Origin: Carboxydothermus islandicus
GTDB taxonomy: Bacteria; Bacillota; Z-2901; Carboxydothermales; Carboxydothermaceae
DNA: 64,000 nt
Assembly (NCBI RefSeq): GCF_001950325.1
Contig: NZ_BDJL01000035.1
Span: 1 to 64,000, forward strand
Reading direction: 5' to 3'
Made by a program: the position numbers and the translations under genes. Of this stretch, positions 48,775-59,333 are shown one piece after another. The number at the start of each line of letters is the position of its first letter. Position 1 is the stretch's first letter. Below the pieces are notes generated by a model, which was not told where the DNA came from, did no database searches, and saw nothing but the letters and a program-made list of their open reading frames with translations.

Positions 48775-49407
48775 ATGGTAACTTTATCTGATGAACTGGC
48801 TCAAGCGGTAGTTGATCTCGATCAAGATAAGGTAGTGGAGCTGGTGAAAAAACGCTTAGATTCAGGGGTGCCAGCATTAGAAATAGTAGCAAAGCTTCAA
48901 GAAGGGATGACCGAAGTAGGGAAGTTATTTGAAACCGGTGAGTATTATTTAAGCGAGTTAATTATGGCAGGAGAAATCATGAAAGAAGTTATGGTAGATT
49001 TAGAACCTCACTTAGCAGGCGATACTGGTGAACACCGCGGTAATATAGTAATTGGTACGGTAAAAGGGGACGTACATGATTTAGGGAAAAATATTGTCGT
49101 TATGCTTTTAAAAGGTGCAGGCTTTAATGTAATTGACCTTGGAGTAGATGTACCGAAGGAGAAGTTTGTTGAGGCGATTAAAGAGTATAATGCGCCATTG
49201 GTAGGAATGAGTGTGCTTCTTACTGCAGCGCTGGAGTCGATGAAAGAAACGGTAGCGGCGGTGAAAGCAGCAGGGTTAGGTACGAAAGTAATCATTGGTG
49301 GTCCATTTATGGATGAAAAGGTAAAAGAATATTGCGGTGCAGATTTTTATGCTACAAATGCCAGTGACGGTGTGAAAGCTGCGGAAGAAGTATTTGGGAA
49401 AAATTAA
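48775..49407 (+). CDS. Corrinoid (B12-binding) methyl-carrier protein 2
   Basis: A 210-residue paralogue of the protein at 46584. Cap domain VVDLDQDKVVELVKKRLDSGVPALEIVAKL; B12 domain GDVHDLGKNIVVMLLKGAGF (DxHxxG), GMSVLLTAALESMKETVAAV and VIIGGPFMDEKVKEYCGADF. ATG 48775 follows GGGGTGAGG. Two carriers in one cluster suggest two methyl acceptors or donors. A hairpin without T run lies in the spacer after it. Confidence 0.94.
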   Translation: MVTLSDELAQAVVDLDQDKVVELVKKRLDSGVPALEIVAKLQEGMTEVGKLFETGEYYLSELIMAGEIMKEVMVDLEPHLAGDTGEHRGNIVIGTVKGDVHDLGKNIVVMLLKGAGFNVIDLGVDVPKEKFVEAIKEYNAPLVGMSVLLTAALESMKETVAAVKAAGLGTKVIIGGPFMDEKVKEYCGADFYATNASDGVKAAEEVFGKN

Positions 49408-49411
49408 TTCC

Positions 49412-49430
49412 GGGGGCCTGTAAGGCCCCC
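49412..49430 (+). promoter_or_regulatory. GC-rich hairpin in the corrinoid operon
   Basis: GGGGGCC (49412-49418) pairs with GGCCCCC (49424-49430), loop TGTAA. No T run follows, so it looks more like a transcript-stabilising or processing hairpin than a terminator. Confidence 0.5.
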
Positions 49431-49469
49431 TAATACTGAGAAGTAAAAATAAATGGGGGAGGAAAAACT

Positions 49470-50258
49470 ATGCTAATTATCGGGGAAAAATTAAACAGCA
49501 GTATTCCCAAGGTTAGAGAAGCCATTCATAATAAAGATAAAGCTTTTATACAAGATTTAGCAATAAAGCAGGTTCAAGCGGGGGCCGATTATCTGGATGT
49601 CAATACGGCTTTAGAAGATGAAGTTAACGACATGGAGTGGGTTATTAAAGCAATAAAAGAAGTAGTGGATGTTCCAATTTGCATTGATAGCACCAATCCG
49701 GAAGCAGTAAAAAAAGCTTTAGAACTAACTGAAGGGAAAGCAATGATTAACTCCATAAATATGGAATCGGCGCGAATCCGGGATATTTTACCGATAGTAA
49801 TTGATTCTGGTTGTCCGGTAATTGCTCTCACAATTGATGATAACGGGATTCCTAAAACTGTAGAAGATAGGATGCGGATTTTAGACCGGATGGTAGAAAT
49901 CTTGCAAAAGCATAATTATGATTTAGACAAAGTTTATGTTGATCCCCTGGTACTGCCGGTAGCAACCGATACCAATAATGCCGTGATTTTTTTTGAAAGC
50001 TTAACCCAAATTAAAGAAAAATACGGCTTAAAAACCGTATCCGGTTTAAGTAATGTTTCCCACTCTCTGCCCAAGCGGAAAATAATTAATCGTCACTTTT
50101 TAACGGTTTGCATAAGCCGGGGGATGGATGCAGCGATCTTAGACCCGCTGGATAAGAAAATAATTACTGCTATCTTAACAACTGAACTTTTAATGGGTAA
50201 AGATAGATTTGCCCGGAAATATTTAAAAGCCCACCGGGATGGAGTGCTCGAGGAGTAA
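49470..50258 (+). CDS. Pterin-binding methyltransferase (MeTHF:corrinoid type)
   Basis: A 262-residue TIM barrel of the AcsE/MetH pterin-binding family: MLIIGEKLNSSIPKVREAI, GADYLDVNTALEDEVNDMEW, PICIDSTNPEAVKKAL, GLSNVSHSLPKRKIINRHF and MDAAILDPLDKKI. It would move methyl groups between a corrinoid protein and tetrahydrofolate, linking the cluster to the Wood-Ljungdahl pathway typical of acetogens and carboxydotrophs. ATG follows GGGGGAGG. The closest named enzymes are MtvA-like or MtgA-type partners; exact identity is open. Confidence 0.87.
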   Translation: MLIIGEKLNSSIPKVREAIHNKDKAFIQDLAIKQVQAGADYLDVNTALEDEVNDMEWVIKAIKEVVDVPICIDSTNPEAVKKALELTEGKAMINSINMESARIRDILPIVIDSGCPVIALTIDDNGIPKTVEDRMRILDRMVEILQKHNYDLDKVYVDPLVLPVATDTNNAVIFFESLTQIKEKYGLKTVSGLSNVSHSLPKRKIINRHFLTVCISRGMDAAILDPLDKKIITAILTTELLMGKDRFARKYLKAHRDGVLEE

Positions 50259-50280
50259 AGTTAGGCAGGAAAGTAGGCGG

Positions 50281-50320
50281 CCGGACCCTTTGCTTTTTAA
50301 GGTCCGGTCGGATTACTTTT
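50281..50320 (+). terminator. Hairpin between methyltransferase and activator genes
   Basis: CCGGACC (50281-50287) pairs with GGTCCGG (50301-50307), extended by TT/AA, followed by a weak T-rich stretch (TTACTTTT). It may partly terminate or shape expression within the cluster. Confidence 0.5.
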
Positions 50321-50393
50321 AGGGGCATGTATTTTTCGGTACAAGTAAATAAAGATGATTTGGCGAAATAGCATAAATTGGGGCGGTGAAAAT

Positions 50394-52166
50394 ATGAAAA
50401 AATTTTCCATTAAAATTTATCCCGAAAATGTTGAGCTACAAGCGGAAGAAAATGCTACGCTAAAAGATATTTTTTTTGAAAATGGAATAAAGTTTGACTT
50501 TCCCTGTGGCGGAGTGGGGAAATGTAAAAAATGCAAGGTAAAAATTTTAAAGAATAACGGTTTCGAAGAAGAGGTTTTGGCCTGTCAAACAAAGGTAGAA
50601 AGTGACTTAGTAATTGACCTTCAACAGCGGGAACAAAAACACCATATTTTAAACGAAGGGGTTAACCGTCAAATTGAGTTAAAACCTTTGGTAAGGAAAA
50701 TTTACGTTGAATTACCTAAACCAACATTAGAAGATAATCGCCCTGATTGGACCCGCATCAAAGAGGCCCTGGGAAGAGCAGATTTAAAAACCAAGGTTAG
50801 TTTGCTGCAAGAGCTGCCGGAAAAGCTCCGACAAAGTGGCTTTAAAGTTACTATAGTCATAACAGAAGATGAAATCTTAGCGGTGGAGGCGGGAGATACC
50901 AGGGCAAAACATCTGGGGATGGCATTTGATATTGGCACTACAACTGTGGTGGGATATCTTTTAGATTTAAATACGGGAAAGGAGTTAGCTCATGTTTCCA
51001 CTTTAAACCCTCAAACCAAATACGGCGCAGATGTTATTTCGAGGATTACTTTTGCTACTCAAGAAATTGATGGTTTATTAAAATTGCACCGGGAAATTAT
51101 TAATGAAATTAATAATTTAATAGCAAAAGCTACGAAACAAGCTGGACATACCCCTCAAAATATCTATACCATTACTATTGCCGGAAATACAACCATGCAT
51201 CATTTGTTTTTAAAAATACCTCCAGAAAATTTAGCAAAAGCTCCCTATGTGCCTGTGGTAAGGGATCCGGTAATTGCGGACGCTAAGGACTTAAAAATAG
51301 CTATTAATCCAGCGGGTAAGGTTTTTGTCCTTCCTAACATAGCAGGATTTGTAGGAGCCGATACGGTTGCTGCAGCTTTAGCAGCGGAGATGGATAGAGG
51401 AGATAAAATACGGCTTTTAATCGATATTGGTACCAATGGGGAAATGGTGTTAGGAAACAAAGAGCGGCTTCTTGCCTGCTCGACGGCTGCTGGTCCTGCC
51501 TTTGAAGGTGCCCAGATTGCGTGTGGGATGCGGGGGGCAGAAGGGGCTATTGACCATGTTTTTATTGGTGAGGAATACAAATACACGGTAATCGGGGAAG
51601 TTTTTCCCCGGGGGATTTGCGGTTCGGGGCTTTTAGATTTAGTTGCCGGGCTTTTGGAAGTGGGGATTGTTGACCAGACCGGAAGGTTATTACCGCTGGA
51701 GCGGATTACCCACGAGGTAGGTCAGAAGTATAAAGATAGGGTAGTGGAAATTGATGGAGTAAGAGCTTTTGTGCTGGAGGAAAATGAAGCTACCGGACAG
51801 CGGATATATATTACCCAAAGAGACATTCGGGAGTTACAGCTGGCCAAAGGAGCAATCGCCGCTGGTATAGAAATACTTTTAGAAACCTATGGGGCCAGAG
51901 TGGAAGACATTAGCGAAGTTTTGCTGGCAGGAGCCTTTGGTAACTATCTTAATCCGCATAGTGCCTGCCGGATTGGCTTAATTCCTGCAACATTAGAGGA
52001 TAAGATTAAAGGAATCGATAATGCTGCAGGTGCTGGAGCTAAGTTTGCCCTGTTATCGGTGGAGGAGTATCAAAGGGCGATAGAGTTATCCCAAAAAATT
52101 CAGTATATTGAGCTCAGCGCTAAAAACGAATTTACCTCCATATTCGCAAAAAAATTAAAGTTTTAG
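50394..52166 (+). CDS. RACo/RamA-type reductive activator of corrinoid proteins
   Basis: A 590-residue protein of the DUF4445 family. N-terminal [2Fe-2S] ferredoxin domain with CGGVGKCKKCKVKIL and a later C in LACQTK (about residues 36-75), a middle domain, and a C-terminal ASKHA ATPase domain (GMAFDIGTTTVVGYLLDL about 180-197; RLLIDIGTNGEMVLG; LLAGAFGNY). It uses ATP to return inactive Co(II) corrinoid to Co(I) with electrons from ferredoxin. It should serve the carriers at 46584 and 48775. ATG 50394 follows GGCGGTG. Length (about 590-640) matches the family. Confidence 0.93.
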   Translation: MKKFSIKIYPENVELQAEENATLKDIFFENGIKFDFPCGGVGKCKKCKVKILKNNGFEEEVLACQTKVESDLVIDLQQREQKHHILNEGVNRQIELKPLVRKIYVELPKPTLEDNRPDWTRIKEALGRADLKTKVSLLQELPEKLRQSGFKVTIVITEDEILAVEAGDTRAKHLGMAFDIGTTTVVGYLLDLNTGKELAHVSTLNPQTKYGADVISRITFATQEIDGLLKLHREIINEINNLIAKATKQAGHTPQNIYTITIAGNTTMHHLFLKIPPENLAKAPYVPVVRDPVIADAKDLKIAINPAGKVFVLPNIAGFVGADTVAAALAAEMDRGDKIRLLIDIGTNGEMVLGNKERLLACSTAAGPAFEGAQIACGMRGAEGAIDHVFIGEEYKYTVIGEVFPRGICGSGLLDLVAGLLEVGIVDQTGRLLPLERITHEVGQKYKDRVVEIDGVRAFVLEENEATGQRIYITQRDIRELQLAKGAIAAGIEILLETYGARVEDISEVLLAGAFGNYLNPHSACRIGLIPATLEDKIKGIDNAAGAGAKFALLSVEEYQRAIELSQKIQYIELSAKNEFTSIFAKKLKF

Positions 52167-52176
52167 GTGGGGAAAA

Positions 52177-53064
52177 ATGAGCTTGTCCCGGGAGAGAGTA
52201 TATAAAGCCATAAAGCAACAACCGCTGGAAGAGTTCGTTAAAGGGGAATTGATTATTGAAGATGAGGTTGTTGCTAAAGTTTTAAACAAACAACCAGTAG
52301 GGTTTACTGAAAAGTATGAATTTATAGAATGGCTTGGATTAGATATAGTAACAATTACTCTTTTAGAAAAAGAGTTTGGCAAAGAAGTTCCCCAAGCTTC
52401 TGACTTGGTATTTCCGGACTTAGAAAAATGGGCAGCTACGTCTTTATTTATCTTTGCCGTTCTTGATGGGCCCTTTGAATGGGGGCTCAGGCTTTTAGGG
52501 TTAAACGATTTTTTTGGTTTATTTAGAAAATCACCGCAACAGGTGCTGGAATTAGTAGAAAAGATAGAAAAAGTAAATCGGGAAAAAATCAGGGAACTGG
52601 CCGGTCGAGGCATAAACGGGGTCATTTTAGCCGATGATATAGCTTTTAAACAGGGATTATATATAAGTCCTAAGTTTTTGCGGGAGTATTTTTTCCCGTC
52701 CTATACAAGACTGGTTGAAGAAATAAAAAAGCAAAATTTGGTGGCTTTTTTTCATTCTGACGGAAATTACCGGCAAGTTCTTGAAGACATTATTAGAGCT
52801 GGATTTGCTGGTTTACATTGTCTTGACCGGGATTCGGGGATGGATATAAAAGCCATAAAAAAAGAAGTTGGAAAAAGTCTTTGTCTTTGGGGCCATTTAA
52901 CGGGGGAGGATCTAAAAATTGCGAAAGAACCTGAGGGGAGAAAAAAGGTAATAAATTTTGTTAATGAGCTTTCAGCGGTGGGAGGCTTTATCCTTGGAAC
53001 AACTACCGGTATATATCATGGAATTGATTTAGACGGATTGGTCTTACTTTATCAGGGGAAGTAA
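52177..53064 (+). CDS. UroD-fold corrinoid methyltransferase 2
   Basis: A 295-residue, short UroD superfamily member: MSLSRERVYKAIKQQPLEEF at the start, GRGINGVILADDIAFKQGLYI, FLREYFFPSYTRLVEEIKKQ, FFHSDGNYRQVLEDIIRAGF and HCLDRDSGMDIKAIKKEV. The H-x-C zinc motif is H-S-D here. It is about 50-90 residues shorter than typical family members, yet shows no frameshift. It starts 10 bases after the activator gene. With the 47369 protein it forms a pair that may act on different methyl compounds. Confidence 0.82.
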   Translation: MSLSRERVYKAIKQQPLEEFVKGELIIEDEVVAKVLNKQPVGFTEKYEFIEWLGLDIVTITLLEKEFGKEVPQASDLVFPDLEKWAATSLFIFAVLDGPFEWGLRLLGLNDFFGLFRKSPQQVLELVEKIEKVNREKIRELAGRGINGVILADDIAFKQGLYISPKFLREYFFPSYTRLVEEIKKQNLVAFFHSDGNYRQVLEDIIRAGFAGLHCLDRDSGMDIKAIKKEVGKSLCLWGHLTGEDLKIAKEPEGRKKVINFVNELSAVGGFILGTTTGIYHGIDLDGLVLLYQGK

Positions 53065-53132
53065 GTTTTAAAAAACAGGCAAGGAATATTTTAGGGCATT
53101 ATAGACCTTCTAAAAAGCTGGTAAGATTTGAG

Positions 53133-54359
53133 GTGAAAAAAGTAAAGAATATGAATACTTCCACTTTAATTTTATCCAGGGCTCAACGTTTGTGGCTGGC
53201 AATTGTCTTAGGAGCTTTAACTTCTTTTGCACCACTATCTATTGATATGTATTTACCTTCATTGCCTTTTTTAGCTAAGGACTTAAATACCAATATCTCC
53301 TTTGCCCAGTTAAGTTTAACTGCATGCTTGGTAGGACTGGCCTTGGGACAATTACTTGCTGGTACTCAAAGTGATATTAGAGGACGGCGTACTCCACTTA
53401 TCGTTGGTTTAATTTTCTATACTTTTTCTTCGCTGTTATGTTCTATTAGTACCTCGATTTTTTCTTTGGTTTTTTTACGTTTTATTCAGGGGTTAACGGG
53501 AGCAGCTGGAATTGTTATTGCACGTGCTATAGTTAGGGATTTATATTCGGGTGTAGAAATGATGAGATTTACAGCTCATTTAATGTTGGTTAATGGCTTA
53601 GGGCCTATAGTTGCACCTGTTATTGGAGCTCAACTTTTGCATTATACCTCCTGGCGGGGAGTGTTTTTTATCCTTGGGTTGATTGGATTAGTTATGTTTT
53701 TGATAGTTTTTTTTAGCTTGCCAGAAACACTGCCTTTTGAACGTCGTTCCCAGGCTGGCCTCAGAAATACTTTAGTTATTTATCGAGGATTAATTCAGGA
53801 CCGTAATTTTATGAGGTATGCGCTTCCTCAGGGACTTGTTTCAGCAGCAATGTTTGCCTACATTGCAGGTTCGCCTTTTGTTATGCAAAATATTTTTGGA
53901 GTTACTCCGCAAATGTTTAGCCTTATTTTTGCTATTAATGGTCTTGGAATTATTTTAGCAGGACAACTAACCGGGAGGCTTGCAGGTCGTATTAGTGGAA
54001 CAACACTTTTTGTTAGTGGCCTTATTTTAGCTGCTATAGGTGGCGCTTCTTTATTAATTATGGTTGTGATTAAAGCAGGATTTTTTGCTATCTTAATTCC
54101 CTTGTTTATTGTGGTTTCTTGCGTAGGGGTAGTAGGCACTGCTGGTTCAGCTTTAGCGTTGGAAAATTACGGTCATTTAGCTGGTAGTGCTTCGGCTTTA
54201 CTTGGATTGGTTTCTTTTATTTTTGGGGCAATTGTTGCTCCGCTGGTTGGGATAGGGGATAGGAATATAGATATTTCCATGGCTATAGTTATTGCTATTA
54301 CTGATTTAAGTGCCTTGCTGTTTTATGTTTTATTGAGAAGGCTAAGACATTCTGATTAA
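53133..54359 (+). CDS. MFS efflux transporter (Bcr/CflA type)
   Basis: A 408-residue transporter with 12 membrane segments and motif A-like DIRGRRTPLIVGL after segment 2. ALTSFAPLSIDMYLPSLPFL at the N-terminus and RFIQGLTGAAGIVIARAIVRDLY identify the Bcr/CflA drug-efflux group. Same strand as the corrinoid cluster, 68 bases downstream; it may export an aromatic or other product, but could be unrelated. GTG 53133 has GAGG directly before it; ATG 53151 is an alternative start. Confidence 0.85.
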   Translation: MKKVKNMNTSTLILSRAQRLWLAIVLGALTSFAPLSIDMYLPSLPFLAKDLNTNISFAQLSLTACLVGLALGQLLAGTQSDIRGRRTPLIVGLIFYTFSSLLCSISTSIFSLVFLRFIQGLTGAAGIVIARAIVRDLYSGVEMMRFTAHLMLVNGLGPIVAPVIGAQLLHYTSWRGVFFILGLIGLVMFLIVFFSLPETLPFERRSQAGLRNTLVIYRGLIQDRNFMRYALPQGLVSAAMFAYIAGSPFVMQNIFGVTPQMFSLIFAINGLGIILAGQLTGRLAGRISGTTLFVSGLILAAIGGASLLIMVVIKAGFFAILIPLFIVVSCVGVVGTAGSALALENYGHLAGSASALLGLVSFIFGAIVAPLVGIGDRNIDISMAIVIAITDLSALLFYVLLRRLRHSD

Positions 54360-54503
54360 GGAGAAAAGGTTAATAAAGGGACCTTTAAGCAAAATTAAAA
54401 TAGCTCTTCCAGTTAACAGTGCGAAATATTTTATAGAATATTGTATACCTAAAGAATATGAATTGACATTTAAGAAAACTAGTGGGAAAATATAATTAAC
54501 AAC

Positions 54504-54631
54504 GATGCAGTGCTGCATCGAGAGCGATGAAGCCTTTTGGAAAGTGTTCCAAAAGGCTTTTTTGCGTTTACAGGCAATGAAGCCTCTGGTAAAGGGTCCG
54601 GCGCCGCCCTTTATCAGGGGCTAAATTTTTT
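54504..54631 (+). promoter_or_regulatory. glnB-amt leader with two tandem terminator hairpins
   Basis: Three hairpins: GATGCA/TGCATC (54504-54509, 54514-54519, loop GTGC); terminator one AAGCCTTTTGGAA/TTCCAAAAGGCTT (54530-54542, 54547-54559) followed by T; terminator two CCTCTGGTAAAGGG/CCCTTTATCAGGGG (54583-54596, 54607-54620) followed by T run 54626-54631. The two terminators start with near-identical sequence, GCGATGAAGCCTTTTGG and GCAATGAAGCCTCTGG. Such a leader implies transcription antitermination, perhaps nitrogen-controlled by an ANTAR-type protein (inference). Confidence 0.65.
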
Positions 54632-54633
54632 AG

Positions 54634-56321
<1,688 letters not shown>

Positions 56322-56401
56322 AAAAGTCTATTCCTACAATTTCGAGCACAGGAGTGCGTCTTCACTTTTTAATCCTTTGACCAAGGGTCCTGGGGGAAAT
56401 T

Positions 56402-56430
56402 AAAAGCGGGGAAGAAAATCCCCGCTTTTT
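56402..56430. terminator. Bidirectional terminator between amt and AGCS genes
   Basis: AAAAGCGGGGA (56402-56412) and TCCCCGCTTTTT (56419-56430), six-base loop, T run on the plus strand and A run opposite. It ends at the stop codon of the minus-strand symporter. Confidence 0.88.
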
Positions 56431-57884
56431 TACTCACTGGCAGCTTGTTTTTTACCGAATTTTTGCACCCAGAGATCAGCATTTTTTATACCAAGCTTTA
56501 CTGGATCAAATACCGGGTCGATCCCTTTAGCTCTTTGCTCTTTCCAGTCTTCAAAAGCTTTTAAGGCTGGTTTTTGTAGGAGCAGGATGGCGATAACGTT
56601 TAACCAGGCCATGATACCAACGCCGAGGTCGCCTAAACCCCAGGCAAAAGTCGCGGTTCGAATGGTGCCGTAGAAGGTGGAGGCTAAGAGGGCAACCCGC
56701 AGCACATTGATAAATACCCGGCTGCTTCCTTTCCGGGTAAGGTAGGCGATATTGGATTCAGCGTAATAATAGTAAGCCATCAAGGTGGTAAAGGCAAAGA
56801 AGAATAGAGCTAAAGCTACAAAGGCTGCGCCAAAGGATGGGAAAAGGGTTTCTAATGCCCGCTGGGTGTAGCCAGGGCCAATGTCCATTCCCGGCAGGTT
56901 TTCTACGATAAAACCGCCTTTGGGATTGTAGACGTTGTATTTACCGGTAATTAACAGCATGAAAGCAGTTGCAGAGCAAACAAACAAAGTGTCAACATAT
57001 ACAGAGAAGGCCTGTACTAACCCTTGTTTTGCCGGATGACTTACTTCTGCAACAGCGGCAGCATGGGGAGCTGTACCTTGGCCTGCTTCGTTAGAGTAAA
57101 TACCCCTTTTTACCCCCCAGGAAATAGCGTAACCCAGGATTCCACCAAAGGCTGGTTCAAGGCCAAAGGCACTTTTGAAAATAAGGGCGATCACTCCCGG
57201 AAGTTTTTCAATGTTAACGGCAATTATGATAAGAGCAAGCAGAATATAACCTATAGCCATGAAAGGAACGATAAATTCTGCAGCCCGGGCAATTCTTTTG
57301 ACACCGCCAAAGATAATAAGACCTAAGAGTAAAACAAGGCCAATGCCGGTAATAACCGGAGAAATACCAAAAGCGTTGTTTAAACTGGCGGCGATACTGT
57401 TAGCCTGAACTCCGGGTAGCAGTAAACCTGTGGCTACGATGGTAGCTACCGAGAAGATAACCGCATACCATTTAAGCCCAAGGCCTTTTTCAATGTAGTA
57501 GGAAGGACCACCGCGGTACTCGCCTTCGTGTTCTTCCTTATAAATCTGGGCAAGAACTGCTTCGACAAAGGCAGAACCGGCCCCTAAGAAGGCGATAGCC
57601 CACATCCAGAAAACTGCACCGGGACCACCCATGGCGATAGCGGTAGCAACACCTGCGATGTTACCGGTACCAACCCGACCGGCAATAGCCATGGCAAACG
57701 CCTGGAAGGACGATACGCCTTTTTCCGAACTCTGGCCACCAAAGAGCAACTTCCACATGTCTTTGATGTACCTTACCTGGAAAAAGCGCATCCTGATGGA
57801 AAAATAAAGTCCTGCTAAAAGACAGAAGTAAACTAAAGCTTTGCTCCAGACGAGACTGTTCAAAAAGTCCACAAGCTGTGCCAT
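56430..57884 (-). CDS. Alanine/glycine:cation symporter (AGCS family)
   Basis: A 484-residue transporter with about 11 membrane segments. AGCS signatures: AMAIAGRVGTGNIAGVATAIAMGGPGAVFWMW, EHEGEYRGGPSYYIEKGLG and GVKRGIYSNEAGQGTAPHAAA. It imports alanine or glycine with Na+ or H+. Start ATG 57884 follows AAAGGAGG. Long AT-rich intergenic sequence lies upstream, with -10-like TATCAT (minus, near 57948). Confidence 0.94.
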   Translation of the reverse strand: MAQLVDFLNSLVWSKALVYFCLLAGLYFSIRMRFFQVRYIKDMWKLLFGGQSSEKGVSSFQAFAMAIAGRVGTGNIAGVATAIAMGGPGAVFWMWAIAFLGAGSAFVEAVLAQIYKEEHEGEYRGGPSYYIEKGLGLKWYAVIFSVATIVATGLLLPGVQANSIAASLNNAFGISPVITGIGLVLLLGLIIFGGVKRIARAAEFIVPFMAIGYILLALIIIAVNIEKLPGVIALIFKSAFGLEPAFGGILGYAISWGVKRGIYSNEAGQGTAPHAAAVAEVSHPAKQGLVQAFSVYVDTLFVCSATAFMLLITGKYNVYNPKGGFIVENLPGMDIGPGYTQRALETLFPSFGAAFVALALFFFAFTTLMAYYYYAESNIAYLTRKGSSRVFINVLRVALLASTFYGTIRTATFAWGLGDLGVGIMAWLNVIAILLLQKPALKAFEDWKEQRAKGIDPVFDPVKLGIKNADLWVQKFGKKQAASE

Positions 57885-58238
57885 AACTTACCTCCTTTGT
57901 TTGTGGTTTGTAAATAGTATTTGTCGGCGGTGCCTAATTTATGATAACACATTTTTTAATAATTTTAAATATTCAATTTAATATTAAAATTTTAATAACA
58001 ATACCCGAAAATGTTTTGGAAGGTAAAATGTACCAAAATATTTATTATCTAAAAATTAGAAAAATTTATTAAAAATTAGATAAAAAACGATTTTGAGAAC
58101 TGTATAATGTATACAAACTTTTAAACTTGTAAAATATGGTTTTAGCATAAAACCAAAAAAACTTTTTCACATTAGAATTTTTTGGTTATAATTATAAATA
58201 GATGCTTAGACTTAATAAACAAAAGCTTAGGAGGTATT
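57885..58238. other. AT-rich divergent intergenic region
   Basis: The 354 bases between the AGCS gene and psuK hold no ORF. They contain TATTAAAATTTTAATA (57982-57997), a perfect palindrome, and direct repeats of AAAATTAGA near 58050-58080, possible sites for the HTH-bearing PsuK or another regulator. TATAAT at about 58105 may be a -10 box; no good -35 is at 17 bases. Confidence 0.5.
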
Positions 58239-59333
58239 ATGACCCGGCGGGAGGAAGAAATTTTAAAATTACTTCGGGAAAATCCCTTTATAAATCAAGA
58301 AGAAATAGCCCGGATCCTTGGAATTACCCGGTCCAGTGTGGGAGTGCATATTGCTAATTTAATGAAAAAGGGCAAAATTAAAGGACGCGGTTACATCCTT
58401 TCCCCTAATGAACCGGAAGTTACCGTTATTGGTGGGGCCAATATAGATATTTATGGCTTTCCCTATGAAAAGCTTCGCCTGTATGATTCAAATCCTGGTA
58501 AAATTAAAATAAACGTGGGCGGGGTTGGCAGAAATATTGCGGAAAATCTTGCGCGCCTGGGTGTAGCTACAAGACTTATTACTGCTGTAGGAGATGATTT
58601 TTACGGAAAATACATTAGCGAGCGTTGCCGGGAAGCAGGTGTTAATACGGAAGAAATTTTAACCGTAAGTGGTGAAAGCTCTTCGGTTTATCTTGCCATA
58701 ATGGATGAAGCCGGAGATATGACGGCGGCTGTGGCGGGGATGGATATTTTAAACCATTTAACTTTGGATTTTCTGAAAAGGAAACTTTCAATAATAAATT
58801 CATCTCCCGTTTGCGTGGTAGATACCAATCTTCCGGCAAAAAGTTTAGAGTTTCTTATAAATAATGCTTCCAAAACGGAATTTTTCTTAGATGGAGTATC
58901 GGTAACCAAAGCTCTTAAATTAAAAGAGCTTCAAGGAAAATTTTATGCGGTAAAATTAAACAAAATGGAAGCGGAAGGGGTAACCGGGGAAAATTTAAAT
59001 ACCGATGCCGGTCTTAAAAAGGCGGCGGAATTTTTCTTAAATAAGGGAGTTGAGCAGGTTTACTTTACCCTTGGTGCCGAAGGGGTTTTTTATGCGGATA
59101 ATAAAAGTTACGGGAAAATAGTTTTGCCTCCGGTGCAACCGGTTAATACTACCGGAGCCGGTGATGCCTTTACGGCAGCGATTGTTTACAGTTATTTAAA
59201 AGGATATGATATAGATAGGGCTGCCCGCTTTGGTGCGGCGGCAGCAATTTTAACGCTTTTGGTGGAAGAGACGGTTAATCCTGAAATATCCGAAGAAAAA
59301 ATTAAAAAGAAAATGGAGGTGTTGGGACTATGA
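58239..59333 (+). CDS. psuK: PfkB-family kinase with N-terminal HTH, probable pseudouridine kinase
   Basis: A 364-residue protein. Residues 1-58 are a winged helix (REEEILKLLRENPFINQEEIARILGITRSSVGVHIANLMKKGKI), residues 65-360 a ribokinase-type domain: VIGGANIDIYGFP, GGVGRNIAENLARLGV, and the ATP/catalytic LPPVQPVNTTGAGDAFTAAI. With psuG beside it, pseudouridine is the likely substrate, phosphorylated to pseudouridine 5'-phosphate. The HTH may regulate the operon. ATG 58239 follows AGGAGG; an upstream in-frame start (58182) is unlikely. Confidence 0.9.
   Translation: MTRREEEILKLLRENPFINQEEIARILGITRSSVGVHIANLMKKGKIKGRGYILSPNEPEVTVIGGANIDIYGFPYEKLRLYDSNPGKIKINVGGVGRNIAENLARLGVATRLITAVGDDFYGKYISERCREAGVNTEEILTVSGESSSVYLAIMDEAGDMTAAVAGMDILNHLTLDFLKRKLSIINSSPVCVVDTNLPAKSLEFLINNASKTEFFLDGVSVTKALKLKELQGKFYAVKLNKMEAEGVTGENLNTDAGLKKAAEFFLNKGVEQVYFTLGAEGVFYADNKSYGKIVLPPVQPVNTTGAGDAFTAAIVYSYLKGYDIDRAARFGAAAAILTLLVEETVNPEISEEKIKKKMEVLGL

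Noticed and set aside
49412-49430. Rho-independent terminator inside the corrinoid operon
   Set aside because: The GC-rich stem is not followed by a T run; downstream genes belong to the same pathway.
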